Source: Epiperipatus broadwayi (Eukaryota > Onychophora > Udeonychophora > Euonychophora > Peripatidae). From it: a stretch of 64,000 bases of DNA. The stretch covers positions 4,449,092-4,513,091 of the forward strand of contig JAQFVV010000020.1 of assembly GCA_028023455.1 (NCBI GenBank), read 5' to 3'. This document shows positions 1-13,074 of this stretch, piece by piece; the first letter of the stretch is position 1; each line of letters opens with the position of its first letter. The position numbers were made by a program, and so were the translations under genes. Under the pieces are notes generated by a model. That model saw only the letters and a list, made by a program, of their open reading frames with translations. It was not told where the DNA came from and ran no database searches.

Positions 1-107
1 TTTCTAACAGTTAAAATTTTGATTTATTTTATTCCGTTAATTATTATAAAACTGTAAATTATAATGTTCAGATAGATAATTACTCTTTCTTATTGCATGG
101 CCAAATG

Positions 108-395
108 TATACCATATAATACTAAATCATCCATGCATTTTTCTACTGTTACACAATGTTTTATTTACCACCCTTTTTTACAGTTTACAATTTCGATTGG
201 CCCAGCAATCTTCTTCAGAACTCCACCCTTTTTTACAGTTTACAGTTTCGATTGCCCCAGCAATCTTCTTCAGAACTCATATCTCCAAGAGTTCTGAAGA
301 AGATTGCTGGAGCAATTGAAACTGTAAAAGAGGGTGGTAAATAAAGCATTGTATAACAGTAGTAAAAGGCATGGATGATTTAGTATTATATGGTA
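108..395. repeat. Palindrome containing a 55-bp tandem dimer
   Basis: The outer arms TACCATATAATACTAAATCA (108) and its complement (ending 395) are inverted repeats of about 120 bp. The left arm contains two tandem copies of a 55-bp segment (about 181-235 and 236-290) and the right arm one. On the minus strand each segment reads CTGAAGA, A, GATTGC-TGGG-GCAATC, GAAA(C/T)TGT, i.e. a hammerhead-like spacing with a strong 6-bp stem II but poor stem I. Confidence 0.8.
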
Positions 396-397
396 AT

Positions 398-1124
398 GTT
401 CAGTTAGCTAAGAAAATGTAAATACATGAAATAATAAATAAATTTTAGATTAGTTATTCAATTAATGTCCACTAATTTTATGTATTTTTATAAAATTAAT
501 AGAGATTAATTGAATTACTAAACGTTTTGCAAATTATTTATAAAACATCTAACTTTAAATTTTAAACTAGTTGTAAATTAGCAAATATTTAAATTAAGGC
601 TATATAATTTGAGATTTTGAAATGAAATAATCTCAAAGATTGTATTCTTTTAATAAATATTGAATCTATTATTGCTATTATTATCAAAGAATACAAAGAA
701 ATCTGAAAAGAATGCCAATTAGTGTAACTAAATTTGGCTAGGAAAATCATATGATGAATTTAATATTGATTTGAAGCTCAAACCAGAAATTGAAGACATA
801 GTGGAAAAATAAATTTTAGTATTTCCATGTCTGAGAATTATTAAAATTGAAAATATTGCATGAAACCAAAGTAGATTTTTTTTTTTACAGTTCTATCAAG
901 TGAATGTGATGATTAAAAGAGCATGCTTTGTGCTATATAATGTTTTAATATAAATGATCTTTTGTAGATTTTTTTTACTTATTTAGCATTATTTTCTTAA
1001 TATGAGTTATAAATATATTACTAATATCTGTTTTTTTTATCTAACATTTTAACTGTCTAGCAATCTTTTTCAGGACTATAAATGATCCCCAATGCATTAT
1101 TTTAATGTGCAATATTGTATACCT
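398..1124. other. No feature seen
   Basis: AT-rich DNA without coding frames, apart from a short stretch near 1060-1080 (agcaatctttttcaggact) that partly resembles the 55-bp unit of the palindrome at 108-395. Confidence 0.7.
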
Positions 1125-3850
1125 TATTATTTACAACCATTATTTCTATTGCTGGGTGAATATCTCCCCAATCTTATCCCAGTTTTTTTATCCTTAGCTT
1201 CTCTTCTCCAAAACATATCAACAAACATTCTTATTTCATTCACCAATCTTACCTGTGATCGCTTTTTAGTATGCCTTGAGATCCAGTTTAAGATTTCAAC
1301 TGTTCATCTATTATCTTCCAGCAATATGTTCATTTCAATGTTTTAATTTTTTCAATGATGTCAATGATATCTATTTGTTATCTCATTCATATATTTCATT
1401 TTAAATCTCTCCTTGTTACTCCTAACATACATCTCTCCATATTTTGTTGAATAATCTGAAGTTTCTGTATCGGTTTTATGTTAAATGCCCAAGTCTTAGA
1501 TCCATAAATAAACATATCTATAAGCAATCTTCTTTTTCAACCCATAAGCATATTTCCTTTTAATATTAAATTGTTATTTATACCAAATTTTATGATTAAT
1601 TTTATCTCTTATGTTTCCATCTGTATTAATAATCTGACCAAGATATTTGTGCATTTTAATTTCTGAGAAAATCCATAATATATTACTGTAGTCTTTTAAC
1701 ATTTATCTTTAATCTTATTTTCTTACTTTCATCTAATAACTTTTACAATATTCACATCATCGGCAAAATCTAGATGACTTAAATAATGTCATTTTACTTT
1801 CATTTCCTTTTTAGCTTCCCATTTTAATCCACAAAGTATTTCCTATAAAATTGCTGAAAAAGTTTTGGGGATTTGGAATCGCCCTGAATACTCCCTTTTT
1901 AATGTTTATTTTTTAATATCACCATTCAATCTAATCATTGCTGTTACATTTTAATAAATTTGTTTAGAATATGATAGTCTCCTGGATATATATTCAATTT
2001 TTTAATCAGTGTAGAATTGTTTATAGAATCAAATATGTTTTCATAATGTACCAATCTAAAGAATAATGGTAAGTGATTTTCATTATTTTTTTTATAATGT
2101 CTCTTAGTACTTGGATGTGATCCACTATACTAAAACCATTTTTAAATCTTACTTATGTTAATCCAATCTCTATAGATAAATTGTAATTATCTTGATAAAA
2201 ATTTTCTACTTGATTAAAAAAAGGATGGATCTGTAATTTCTAATATCTTCTTTATCACCTTTCTTAATTATCAATATTACTGCATCATTCTTCCAATTAA
2301 TTATCTAGTATATATTTATTATTTAGGCATTTGGTATATAACTTTGCCAATATTTTTTTTTTTCAAATACTTCTTTTAAGATATTATTTATAATTTCATC
2401 ATATTGTGGAGCCTTTCCTTTTTAATGAATTTAATTGCATGTCTCACTTCCTTATTTTAAACTCTGGGAATTCAAAAAATGTAATGATTATTGGAAATAT
2501 TTTCTTTTTTATTCATTACCTCTTCCATATATTTTATGGCATCATTTTTCTTTTTAGTAATAATATCTTTTCTTTTTATTACAAAAATAACTTTGCTTTC
2601 AATATTAAGATGTTTTACACTTTGGGCACTTATTCTCTGTATAACTGCTTGTCAATTCACAATTATATTTTCTTATATCACTATTAGCTCTTTTTAAAAA
2701 CTCTTAAATATTCAATTCTTTTTAGTGGTTCGTTTTTAAGAATTGTCGCATTCCTTTTTTTCTTCATACATTATCTCATCTCCAGAAAATTTACTGGTAA
2801 ATTATTACTTTTTTGTACTAGCTATCTTTCTTGCAGTTTTTATTACTGCATCAGTTATCTTCTTATTGATTTCATTAAAGTCTGAACCATCTTCAGAACC
2901 TATTAATATTTTAAAATGAATTGCAAGTTCTAATTTAAATTCATTGAAAGTTGGGAATATCAACAAGTAATTCTAGTTTTTTTAATAATTTTTGTCTCTC
3001 TAATTTTTTATTAACATGTATCTTAGAACTAACTCATTAATCATGGTCATTTTCTGTGATGAATATATTGACAACACTGTAATGTTGAAATACATATTTT
3101 CTGTTAGTAAAAATATAATCTAATTCTGTGGTCCTTCATTTGAATACTTTCGTGCTCATTTTTTAGCATTTTTCTTAAAGAACGATTTTATAATATATAT
3201 ATTTTTTCTGACAATTCCATGAATCTGTATTTTTTCTCATTTCTACCATCATAACCAAATTTACCCACACTGCTTTCATCTTTGAATTGTTTACCAATTC
3301 TAGTATTAAAATCTCCCATGAAAATTTTAAAATATTGTTTGGTCTGATCAAAACCATTTTGTACATCCATATAAAAGTCCTCTATTTCTTAAGAGAACTG
3401 ATTGGAGCATAAATCTGAATTATCTACTTTTTGAAATCTTTCATTAATTTGAAGAACCAATTTTGCCATTCTTACTGATATATCATCAATCTTCATAATA
3501 TTGTTTTTTCAATTTTTATTTATAATAAATTCCATTCCATTTGCGCTTCCAATATTTATGAATTTGTAGTAAGGTATATATTCACTTTTTACATCTATTG
3601 TTTCTTCATCTTTTCTTCTAATTCTATAAGGCCAACAGTGTTCCATTTAATATTAGATAGTTTTTCCATTTTATGCCATCTTCCTTCACTTGAAAATGGT
3701 CTGCAGTTGGGTGTACCTAATAAAAAATCCTTGAATGGTAGACTGTCCTCAATCAGGGATTTATAACATCTTTACCTTTAGTTGCATCCACTGCCTTGGT
3801 TAGTGACTTTACAGCTCCTGGGATAAGGCTATTATTTAATTTTGTCCATC
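1125..3850 (-). mobile_element. RTE-clade LINE, near full length but degraded
   Basis: On the minus strand, fragments occur in RTE order. The AP-endonuclease block is at 3370-3188 (FKIFMGDFNTRIGKQF, then GKFGYDGRNEK). The linker with VDIPN..NEFKLEL and KTARKIA is near 2970-2820. RT and the C-terminal region down to about 1130 are matched by nucleotide similarity to the 40.6-42.7 kb copy. Many stops and frameshifts; not functional. Antisense to the ACAD gene, upstream of its first visible exon. Confidence 0.85.
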
Positions 3851-6800
3851 ATCGTTAAATATATATAAAGGAAAAAAAAAGTGTATTCACAAACACATTT
3901 ATCCTGTCTTTGAGACAACTCAACTGATATTTTAATTAAAAGCTATCAGAACAACTGTAAAAAACTATGCTGTGTCTTGGTCTTAAACTCATAGGTAAAA
4001 AGCCATAAATTCACAACAATGACTGATTTGTGTTGAGCAATCATCTCATGTTTGTTTACTATGCATAATCTTATAGTAATAAGATCTATTAACAACAAGA
4101 ATGTATGGACTAGACATTTGGAATTTGCACTGCTCAGTCACCTTGGCCTCAAAGAAGAATCAAAAGAGTCTCTTCTTATTTAACAGCAACTTTCTGAACT
4201 CTGTATCTCATAAAAATATTGAGGGAATTAATAAAAAGGACATTGATTTAAAAGTAGTTAATTGTATTTTTAAAAGTCATATATTGTCTGACTTTTAAAT
4301 ATTTTTCATTAGTAGAATTATATTATAATAAAAACATGGTCAGAGGTTTGGGGGGGGGGGGGTCCTGACAGAGATATTTTAAATGCTTTCTCTAGCTAAG
4401 CATTTATCACAAAGCTTGTTGAGGAATTGGCAATCCTCATTGTTTATAACTTACAAGCTTAAGAGAATAGGGTCATGTGATTTATGACTCTTATTTTGAC
4501 TATTTATTATAGTAAAATGTTTATGTAAAATTTTTGGCATGGTATTTTAATTCTACTTAGGAAAACTGATGTTTATTTATAAGAACTTCTTTTATGTAGC
4601 AAAAATAAACAGTCTGTAAGTAAATTAGCAGTGTTTATTGTAGAATTAAAGATAATTTTAAAATTGTATTAAAAACTAAAGAATAACAATACATATATTA
4701 TTATGTGAAAACTAGTTTTTCTCCTATATATTAAATGTCGTAGTATTAATAGGACAATATTGGATTATTTGGGATTTACTTAAATTCATGTGGAGTCAGG
4801 GGTAAATTTCCCCAAATAATCACAAATATGAATAAAAAGTGAATATAGAATATAATCAGTCAGCATGAAGAAAACTTTAAGTATACATTTCCAGCATTTC
4901 AGAAGAATAATTAAATCAAAACTAATCAGCAATCATTAACAATAGTGAAACTTGGGACTGAATTTAAATGGAGTACATTATAAAACAAGCTACTTATTTA
5001 GCCACTGCCAAACTCAGCAGAATATAATAGAATTATTTGGATGCACATACCTAAGTGCTAATCCATCACTCAATAATAAAAATAATGCTGCAACATAATG
5101 TGCTGGTTATAGGTTACTATGAGGGTAAATGCCTACTATAAACTAAATTTCTAATAAGAAAAATTAAATGCAATGAATGGACTTCAAATATTAGGAAAAT
5201 TATATTTATCATTGTTCATAGGAGTGCTATAAAAATTTGCTTTGTTGTAATGGCTTTTTGTGAAACCATCTTTTTATAAATATATGTATTTAACTATCAA
5301 ATCACAAAATTAGTTGATCTAAAACAGGAGCAAACTGATTTAATCATTTCAATATATTAATCAATATTTATGTAATCCATAATCAGCTACTGTAACTTAA
5401 TTAAAACACATATACTGTAACGGACCGGTTTCCGCATGGTGAAGAGGAATCCCATCCTACTACAGTTGGAACTAGGGTCTTTCAGTAGAATGCCTTGAGT
5501 GATATGATGGAAGAGCCTGTTCAATGATTTCATCCTTCTCCAATGACTAGCTCAAATAATTACTCATTAAATCTGAACACAATTTAGACCAGTTCACCTA
5601 CTCCCCATCCCTCTTGCAGGTTTCATTAAACTACAGATTTCAAACTCAGGGAGAAATTGTGGTTAACTCTCTTCAGGAGTGAATCTACATGCACTGTATA
5701 ACAATATGTTCACTTCTATATAAGTGCAGTGAATTAATGACATTACAAACCAACCTTGCTAAGATATTATGATATAATAAACAAGGGTATATGTGTACAA
5801 TTTAGATAATATGTAGTTATGCTAAATTGAAATGATTTAGATAAATTATGTAATTTAAACAATATATAAATGGTTATACTAAAATAATTTGGTTTTGATA
5901 AATCAGATACTTCTTAATGTTTCAAAATAGATAAATATGTTTTAATTTAACAAAGGAAAATTAAAAACTGTTCAAACCAAAATTCTAACAATTTAGTGAA
6001 TGCTTAGCATGCATCCCTAACATTTTATTAGATAAATGATGATCCAAGCCATCCCCTTTCTCTCCCTATTAGGTATGCATCATTGACACTATATATTTAC
6101 AAATTTATTAAAATCTAACAAAAAAAATTCTAATAAGTTTAAATTTGAACCCAAACAGTAATATAATAGGTAGTATTCTTACAAGTTGCTTCATTTAACA
6201 AAATTCATCTTTCTTGGTAAAGAATTCCCCTTATATATATTAATAGTCTATTGTTAATAGTAAAGCACATACATTCGAGAAGGTTAATCTTTCATACGGA
6301 AAAAATTATAAAAATAAACAAAAGTTAGTTAATTAATGTAACAAATTAATAACAATTCTGTTCTGTAATTAGTGAAAGTTCTTAATGTGGGTGAAGATAA
6401 ATTTTACCTCCATATTAAGTTGGATGATCTGTCAAGCTTGTCCAAGAAAGAAAATCTAAATTTTATTAATTACAAAATAAAATACTTGTTCATCCTATGA
6501 GCTATAATTTCCTCTTTTCTTTTCATAATTTGAAAAATGAATTGATCCAAGCTTAGCATGTGCTTTCTCATTGTTCAAAAATAAAATTTAGAGTTCAGAC
6601 TCTCTACTTAAATGGTTTGAATAATACTTCTGTCTTGAAAATGTTCTTAAAGCTTATAACAAAGTCTCTTGATCTTGTAGATTCAAACTCCTTTAGGAAT
6701 TCTGATATTGGTAGAATGAGCATTGTTGGTTGGCTTCTATAAAGTGCTGACCTCTCATGGCATCTATTCCATTCTCTGATAGTTGATATACAGGAACTAA

Positions 6801-7800
6801 GAAGTTCATTTTATAGAAATTTTGATATCACAATTAGGCATTTAATAGATGAATTAACATTTACATCTTCTCATAAGCATCACACAAAACCTCCACAACA
6901 AGTTGTTAGCCTAGAATCATTGGAGAAACTTTTGAGTAACTTTAATATACTTGCTTATAAATTAAATTAAAAGCTTTAAAATCTATTTCTATGATATATA
7001 TATTAATAGCACAAAATTATTTTAATAATATTCGAATGACGTTCTGTTATTTTTTTTATAATTTCACAGTTGATATTTTTATTCTTCTAAATAGTTGGTG
7101 ATTAATGGGAAACTTCCTTGAGTGTAGATTTGCAATCTTGTAGGAGAGTTCCTTGTTGACAAAGGCGATATATAATAATAATTCCTTTTATTTAATCAAC
7201 CACCTTTTCAGCAATTAAATTCTAATCTGCTAAAGTTTTTTATTCATGAAGTTTTTTATATATATTAATTGTTGAATTATTTAATGTTTTCAATTAAATA
7301 GATAAATAATAAACTGTTATCTTTTGAACAATGGTTTGCTAGGAATGCTTGACAGATCATTTTCAAGTTTTAAGTTTAGGTCTTGTTTAGTTTTTATGGT
7401 TATTAAACAATAGGTTTGCTTTTATTTCATATATATCTAGTTAGGGAAATATTTTTATTTAAAACAAATGTTTTTATTGTTTAATTAACATTACTAATAT
7501 ATGTATAAGTTAATTTTATTATTATGTTGACCTCAATTAATTATATATTAGCCTATTTATTAGAATACTGATTTGTAAATGAGCTTTGTGTGATATAAGT
7601 AACCCTTATAACACATTAAGTGTAAACAAAATGTCTCTGTTAAATAATTTGACTGAAAATTGAAACGTGTAAATTATCATATGTCATGAAATTATGTTAA
7701 TTTTATAAAACTAATTTTATAGTTTTGATATGATGACTTTAGAAACTCATTTTTATTAAAATATAAACATTTGATGTTTTTTGTTTTGGTTGGTTTTTAG
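3851..7800. other. Upstream or intronic DNA; no exon recognised
   Basis: Mostly AT-rich sequence. 5416-5700 is GC-richer (CTGTAACGGACCGGTTTCCG) without coding frames. 6550-6950 on the minus strand gives a broken protein-like stretch (NRCHERSALYRSQPT, EFLKEFESTRSRDF) that could be an old mobile-element ORF. The preceding exon of the ACAD gene could be hidden here or lie before the window. Confidence 0.5.
4350..4362 (+). repeat. G13 homopolymer
   Basis: A run of 13 G in an otherwise AT-rich stretch; such runs are prone to length error and instability. Confidence 0.95.
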
Positions 7801-7900
7801 TCGTATTTATCAGATGGTGAAGAATTATTTATATGCACCTTCTAGTGGATTATATAGTTGTCCTCTTGCCATGACAGATGGTGCTGCTAAAGTTTTAGAG
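7801..7900 (+). CDS. ACAD gene exon A (SSGLYSCPLAMTDGAAK motif)
   Basis: This is the first recognisable exon. A pyrimidine-rich acceptor (ttggtttttag) precedes it, and the first base completes a codon begun upstream. It encodes RIYQMVKNYLYAPSSG, then LYSCPLAMTDGAAKVLE, the highly conserved start of the middle acyl-CoA/FAD-binding region in AidB-like dehydrogenases. The donor GAG|gttgtt is weaker than consensus. The exon ends on a codon boundary, which matches the next exon. Earlier exons should lie upstream, but I could not find one in 1-7800. Confidence 0.9.
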
Positions 7901-8084
7901 GTTGTTTTCTTTTATTATTATCACAATTAATATTATCTAATGTTTGTCTGAAAATGTATGATGATTGCATTTTATTTATAATTACATATTGGACTATTCA
8001 TAAATAATTGATAAATGAAACTTTATTTGAACTTTTCAAATATATTCAATTATTAATAATAGTGTATAAAAACTAAATCTTCAT

Positions 8085-8825
8085 TGTCAATCATTATTAA
8101 TCCACTGCAGGATGAAGGTCTCTCCAAGTTCAATCTGTCTTCTTCAATCTTTAGCCTCTCTTCTCCATATCACCCCTGTACACTTTCTTATTTCAGCCAT
8201 CCATCTCATATGTTGTCTCTTTCTGGGTATTTTACAATCTCTTGGAATCCAGTTTAAGATTTTAATTGTCCATCTATTATCATCTCTACTAATAATATGT
8301 CCAGCCCAATTCCACTTCAGTCTTTTAATTTTTTCAACGAGGTCAGTAACACCTGTTTGTTCTCTTACCCATATATTACATTTTCGATCTCTTCTTGTTA
8401 CTCCTAACATGGTCTGAAGTCTCTGTATTGCTCTTTTATTAAGTGTCCATGTCTTAGATCTATAAGTAAGAACTGGCAAAACACATTTATTAAAAAACAT
8501 CCTTTTCAAACACATAGGCATATTTCCTTTTAGTATCATTATTTCTACCAAAAGCATTCTAACCAAGTTTAATTCTATGATTAATTTCATCCATTATGTT
8601 TCCATCGGTAGTAGTCTTTTTAACATTTATCTTTAATCCTACTTTTTTACTTTCATCTGATAACACCTGCAACATTTCCTGAAGCTCTAAACATTATTTG
8701 CAAAAACAACTCCATCATCTGCAAAATCAATTTCCATTTACTTTAATTCCTTTAGCTTCCCATTTTAATCCACAAAATATTTCTTGCAGCACTACTGTAA
8801 AACGTTTTGGAGATATGGAGTTACT
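8085..8825 (-). mobile_element. RTE LINE 3' fragment (5'-truncated)
   Basis: An open minus frame at 8590-8144 encodes the RTE C-terminal region: TYRSKTWTLNKRAIQRLQT, MLGVTRRDRKCNIWVREQTG, LKWNWAGHIISRDDNRWTI. The remnant of the RT ADD region lies further upstream (to about 8825), where the copy is truncated. It sits antisense in the intron between ACAD exons A and B. It is better preserved than the 1.1-3.9 kb copy. Confidence 0.88.
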
Positions 8826-9027
8826 AATAGTTAAATATATTTGAAAAGTTTAAATAACTTGATTTTTTCTAAAGACATTTATTGATTAATTCTAGATGAT
8901 GAAAATATTCGTCTCTAAGTGTAAATTTTTTTTAAATGTTTATTTCTTTTTTATTTCTTTTACAATTGACAATTATTTTCTTATGACTATATTTATGGTA
9001 TGTATTTATTTTTATGTGTATAACAAG

Positions 9028-9142
9028 AATTTAGGAATTTCATCATTAAAACCAGCATTTGGTCATTTGATTAGCAGAAACAAAGAAACATTTTGGACTT
9101 CAGGCCAATGGATGACAGAGAGAAAGGGTGGTTCTGATGTTG
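9028..9142 (+). CDS. ACAD gene exon B (WTSGQWMTERKGGSDV)
   Basis: It encodes NLGISSLKPAFGHLISRN, then KETFWTSGQWMTERKGGSDV plus the first base of a Gly codon, followed by a good donor (gtgagt). The WMTE..GGSD block is the flavin-contacting beta-domain signature of acyl-CoA dehydrogenases. The acceptor is placed at aacaag|AATTTAGG because that keeps phase 0 from exon A. The nearby alternative AG (…tttag|GAATTT) would run into an in-frame stop. The upstream open frame back to 8896 is intronic read-through. The intron before it holds an antisense RTE fragment. Confidence 0.85.
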
Positions 9143-9424
9143 GTGAGTTGTTTTTTTGTCCAAATGTATATTTGATGTGAGTTTAAAATTCAGCTTAATG
9201 ATAAATTTTTTAATTAATTTAGTGAAGAAATTATGCAATCATTTGTTCAGAAAGTTGTATAGTATTTAATTACCAAAAATCTGACTTTTATTTTTTCCTT
9301 TTCATAACTGATAATCGATCCAGAAACATTAGCCCTTGGATTCTACATTCTCTTCATTATGTTAAATCATGTACACCTTTAATTAGTGTTTTTTTCTAAT
9401 TTAATTTTATATACATATATTTGC

Positions 9425-10805
9425 TTAAAACTCCAGAAAATGATGGAATTACTATATCTTAAAAGAAGCAGATGAAGAAATAGAAAAATTGTTGGCAAAG
9501 TTATATACCAAATGTCTAAATGATAAAGTTGTACTAAATGATTGGAAGAATGTATCAGTAATATTGATATTTAAGAGAGATGATAAAGAATATAATAAAA
9601 AATAACAGAACTATCCATTTTCTATTAGTTTTATACAAAATCTTTACAAAGATAATTAATTACCTACAGCAAACTTTGATTTTAAGCAACCAAAAAAACA
9701 AACTGGATTTAAAAGTCATTTAAACACACTGGATCATATTAAGGTATTAAAAAAATTATAGAAAGGATCAGTAAAAATTGATTACCATTATATTTTGTAA
9801 TTGTAGACGATGAAAAGGCATTTGATTCTTTAAGTATTTTTAAAATGATTAAAGTATTGGATCATCAAGATATAGATCCACGATACTGTGATATTCTGAA
9901 GTATATTTATCAAAATGCAAAAACATTGATTAAATTATGTAGTGATATTAGAAGAAGATATCTCCAAAATATTTTAATGCAGTTTCACAAGAAGTATTTT
10001 ATGGATTAAATTGGGATGATAAGGAAGTAAAAATAGAGATTACTTAAATCATCTTGATTTTTTGCAGATGATGTGGCTGTTTTTGCAAATAATGCTTCAG
10101 GGTTTCAGGAAATATTGTAACAGTTATCAAATTAAAATAAGAAGAGAATAATAAAGACAAATGTTACAAGGAATGAAGTAATGTTAAATGGACTTTTTTC
10201 AGTAGAAAATAAAAGTTGATAATAATTAATTAACTTAACAACTATAAATACCTTAGTCAGATTATTAATACTGAGGAAATGTAATTGATGAAATTAATTA
10301 TGGAATTAAATTTTGATGGGGTGCTCTTTGACCAAAATAATTTAATATTAAAAGGAAATATCCCTATGTGTCTGAAAGGAAGCTTTCAATAAATGTGTTT
10401 TTACTTATGAATCTGAGACTTGAGCATTTAACAGAAAAACAATATAAAAAATTTTAAAATACCAATGATGTTTGGAAAAATGTATGTTAAGAGTAACAAG
10501 AAGTGATGGAAAACAAAATAAGTAGGTAAAAAAATTGACAGATATTACTGATATCATTGAAAAAATTAAAAGACTGAAATGAAGTTGGACTAGATATATT
10601 GTTAGAAGAGATGATAATAGTTGAAAGTTAAAATGAATTGAAAGAGATTGTAAAAGTCCTAGAAATATACCACATGTGAGATGAATGGATGAAATTTAAA
10701 GTTTGCTGCTGTGATATGGAGAAGAGGAACTAGAAATTCAAGAAAGTGAACTAAACTTGAAAAGAGCTTTATACTGCAGTGGATTGATAGTTATCAAAAG
10801 TGATG
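9425..10805 (+). mobile_element. RTE LINE RT relic
   Basis: In-order but broken RT motifs: APENDGI-like start, EADEEIEKLLAKLYTKCLND, DDEKAFDSL, FADDVAVFANNA near 10055, and the C-terminal DRNIIDITDII..IKRLK and RW segments to about 10700, with a 3' tail ending near 10805. Multiple stops and indels. Sense orientation in the second visible ACAD intron. Confidence 0.85.
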
Positions 10806-10837
10806 AAATTTAATTATTCTAATTTATTTTATATTGA

Positions 10838-10925
10838 CAAAAAATCAAGTCTGAGGTTGAGGGTATTTTTGAAGCTTGTTAAGGGTTTGTTTTTAACTTA
10901 CTCTATATATAACATTTATTTTATA
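10838..10925 (+). mobile_element. Fragment of the 369-bp hammerhead family starting at the cut site
   Basis: From GTC|TGAGGTTGAGGG onward (10852-10920) this matches the first ~65 bp downstream of the predicted self-cleavage site in the 29-30 kb units, including AACTTACTCTATATATAACA. The preceding ~17 bp (attgacaaaaaatcaag) match the same family in inverted orientation. It is therefore a tiny inverted/direct pair whose direct arm begins at the ribozyme cut position. It sits just after the 3' end of an RTE relic. Confidence 0.6.
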
Positions 10926-11814
10926 TATAGTATTTATTTTCTTATTTACATTTCATATTTGTGAACTCATCACTCATCACTAGCAATTTACGAAGAAATG
11001 TGAAAAAGTGCTATTCAGCTAATGTAGCTTAACTAAAACTTATGTATATGCATATAGTGTAAATAAAATATCCCTTATTAGGTGATTTATGTGATTCACA
11101 GATGCAAACATAAATTGTTTATATATCATTAAATTATATTGATTTTATAAATTTGTGGGGTTTTTTTTGTAATTTTATAGTTTTGATATCAACACTTTAG
11201 AATTCATTATTAAAATATATACATTTTTAAATGTTTGTTTGTTCAATTGGCTTTATAATCATATCCTGTTGGTTATGTAAAGTAGCACACTAAGGATTAA
11301 AGGTTCCAGGAATAAATTTTATTATCTCTTATTTTTTATATTGTTATTTTGTTATCCCAAATTTATTTCAAATTCTGTATTATCTAGTCTAGTGAGAATA
11401 ACAATCAAATTCAGAACAGATAAATGCTATGATAAATTTAATAAACAATTAGCCATATATTATACATTAAAAACATGACAATAAACTAGTCAATAAATAA
11501 TCAAAATTACTCCAAATTCACAACTCAGCCAGACTAGCCAAGAAAATAAACTCTAAAACACTATCAATACTTTCACTGTTACAAGCAGATTTCTTAAGTG
11601 TAAACAACTACTAAACATTACTCACAATTCCACTTAGCTCCCATACAATCTTAATATTAAGCTAATAAACATCACGTGATAACCATTTCTTATGCTTGCT
11701 TATAACTTATTAAAACAGGCAAAAACTCATTATACGTATTGCCACACAGCAAGGTAGAGTAATCAATGGCTGCCAGAAGGTTTTGTGCATAAAACCCCCA
11801 TCTAGTGCCTACTC

Positions 11815-11873
11815 ATCCAATATCCTTAGACTAGTTTCTGGCTTGTGGCCTTCGTCAGTGAGGAGCCTTGGAT
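11815..11873 (-). ncRNA. Hammerhead-like motif, family 1, intact core
   Basis: Minus strand: ATCCAA, GGCT, CCTCA, CTGACGA, A-GGC-CACAA-GCC-A, GAAA, then ACTAGT, C, T(A/G)AGG, ATA, TTGGAT. The outer helix ATCCAA/TTGGAT is perfect. Stem I CCTCA/TAAGG is weakened here, and it is CCTCA/TGGGG in other copies. ACTAGT is self-complementary. An A.A mismatch opens stem II, so activity needs testing. Confidence 0.62.
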
Positions 11874-12723
11874 CTGAGAGTACTGCATCTAGATCTTAGG
11901 ATCTAATGCAACTCTCCTGCAGCCACCTTTTATCTCGACTTAACTACAAAACTATGAGACTTAATTGAAAACACCTTAATATTTTCAATCCAAGTCCATC
12001 AGTCTATATAGTCATATATAGCAGGCGGTCCAACAAATCAATCATGATCCACTGGTCAATAGCAAAGCCATTTTTGGTCAATTGCGAGGCCAATCTGGCA
12101 AGAGTTGTCTGGTAATGAGTGAAATAAATTAAGTCAAATTTTAAGTTTTTTTGTTATTTGTTTTTGTTCTAAATTTTTTTTCCAATTCTAGATAGGTGAA
12201 ATCCATTAAGCCGTATTATTATTGAAAATAATATTTTTAATCTTGATTTAGTGTAGCTAATTTGAATTAATAAATGTTGTTAATTTACTCATGTTGCTTT
12301 AATTCCCCCGGACATGAGTTTTTTGGCCCGTTTAATAATTGTTATTTTTTACTAGGTAGATATATAAAAATAGTATGTATTTCACACCTCCCTCCACTTA
12401 GAATACACCTATGACTACAAGTCGATTGTTTGTGACAATAAGTCGATCACAACACATTTTTAAAATAAAAAGTAGATCTTATGAATACAAAAGTTGGCTA
12501 ACTCTGATATATAGAATATTGGTGGTATGTTATTAAAGAACCAAAGATACCAAAATGTATGGGTACTGAACTGAGTTCAGACCTATATGACTATATAGGC
12601 TGATGGGCTTGGATTGAAAATATTAAGGTGTTTTCAATTTAAGACTCATAGTTTTGTTGTTAAATAGAGATAAAAGGCTTTTGGAGGTTTGCATTAATTC
12701 TAAGATCTAGGTGCAGTGCTCTC

Positions 12724-12784
12724 AGATTCAAGGCTTCTCACTGACTAAGGCTACAAGCCAGAAACTAGTCTGGGGATATTGGAT
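12724..12784 (+). ncRNA. Hammerhead-like motif, family 1, damaged core
   Basis: Same layout as 11815-11873, but the core reads CTGACTA (the conserved G8 position changed) and stem I is TCTCA/TGGGG. GAAACTAGTC is retained. Probably inactive. Confidence 0.5.
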
Positions 12785-12887
12785 GAGTAGGCACTAGATA
12801 GGGATTTTATGCACAAGCCTTCTGGCATCCATTGATTATTCTAGTTTGCTGCGTGGCAATATGTATAGTGAGTTTTTGCCTGTTTTA

Positions 12888-13074
12888 ATCTTAATATTAA
12901 AAGAAATTTTAAATAAGTTAATTGCTTCAGAATCATAAATTTTTAATAATAGAAATTCTTTAATTCTTCTTTTTATTTCATTTTTGAAGGAAGAATTAAA
13001 GAATTTCTATTATTAAAAATTTATGATTCTGAAGCAATTAACTTATTTAAAAGCTCTTTTAATATTAAGAATGT
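12888..13074. repeat. Near-perfect hairpin palindrome
   Basis: Arms of about 80 bp (12888-12970 and 12985-13074) are inverted copies, including AATTGCTTCAGAATCATAAA and its complement, with a spacer of about 15 bp. The ends are CTTAATATTAAAAG / CTTTTAATATTAAG. It interrupts the 3' part of the family-1 element and would make a stable cruciform or double-stranded RNA. Confidence 0.85.

Noticed and set aside
8112-8417. 101-codon plus-strand open frame
   Set aside because: Shadow of the antisense RTE C-terminal region.
8896-9027. N-terminal part of the open frame running into exon B
   Set aside because: Low-complexity hydrophobic intron read-through; family alignment and phase place the exon start at 9028.
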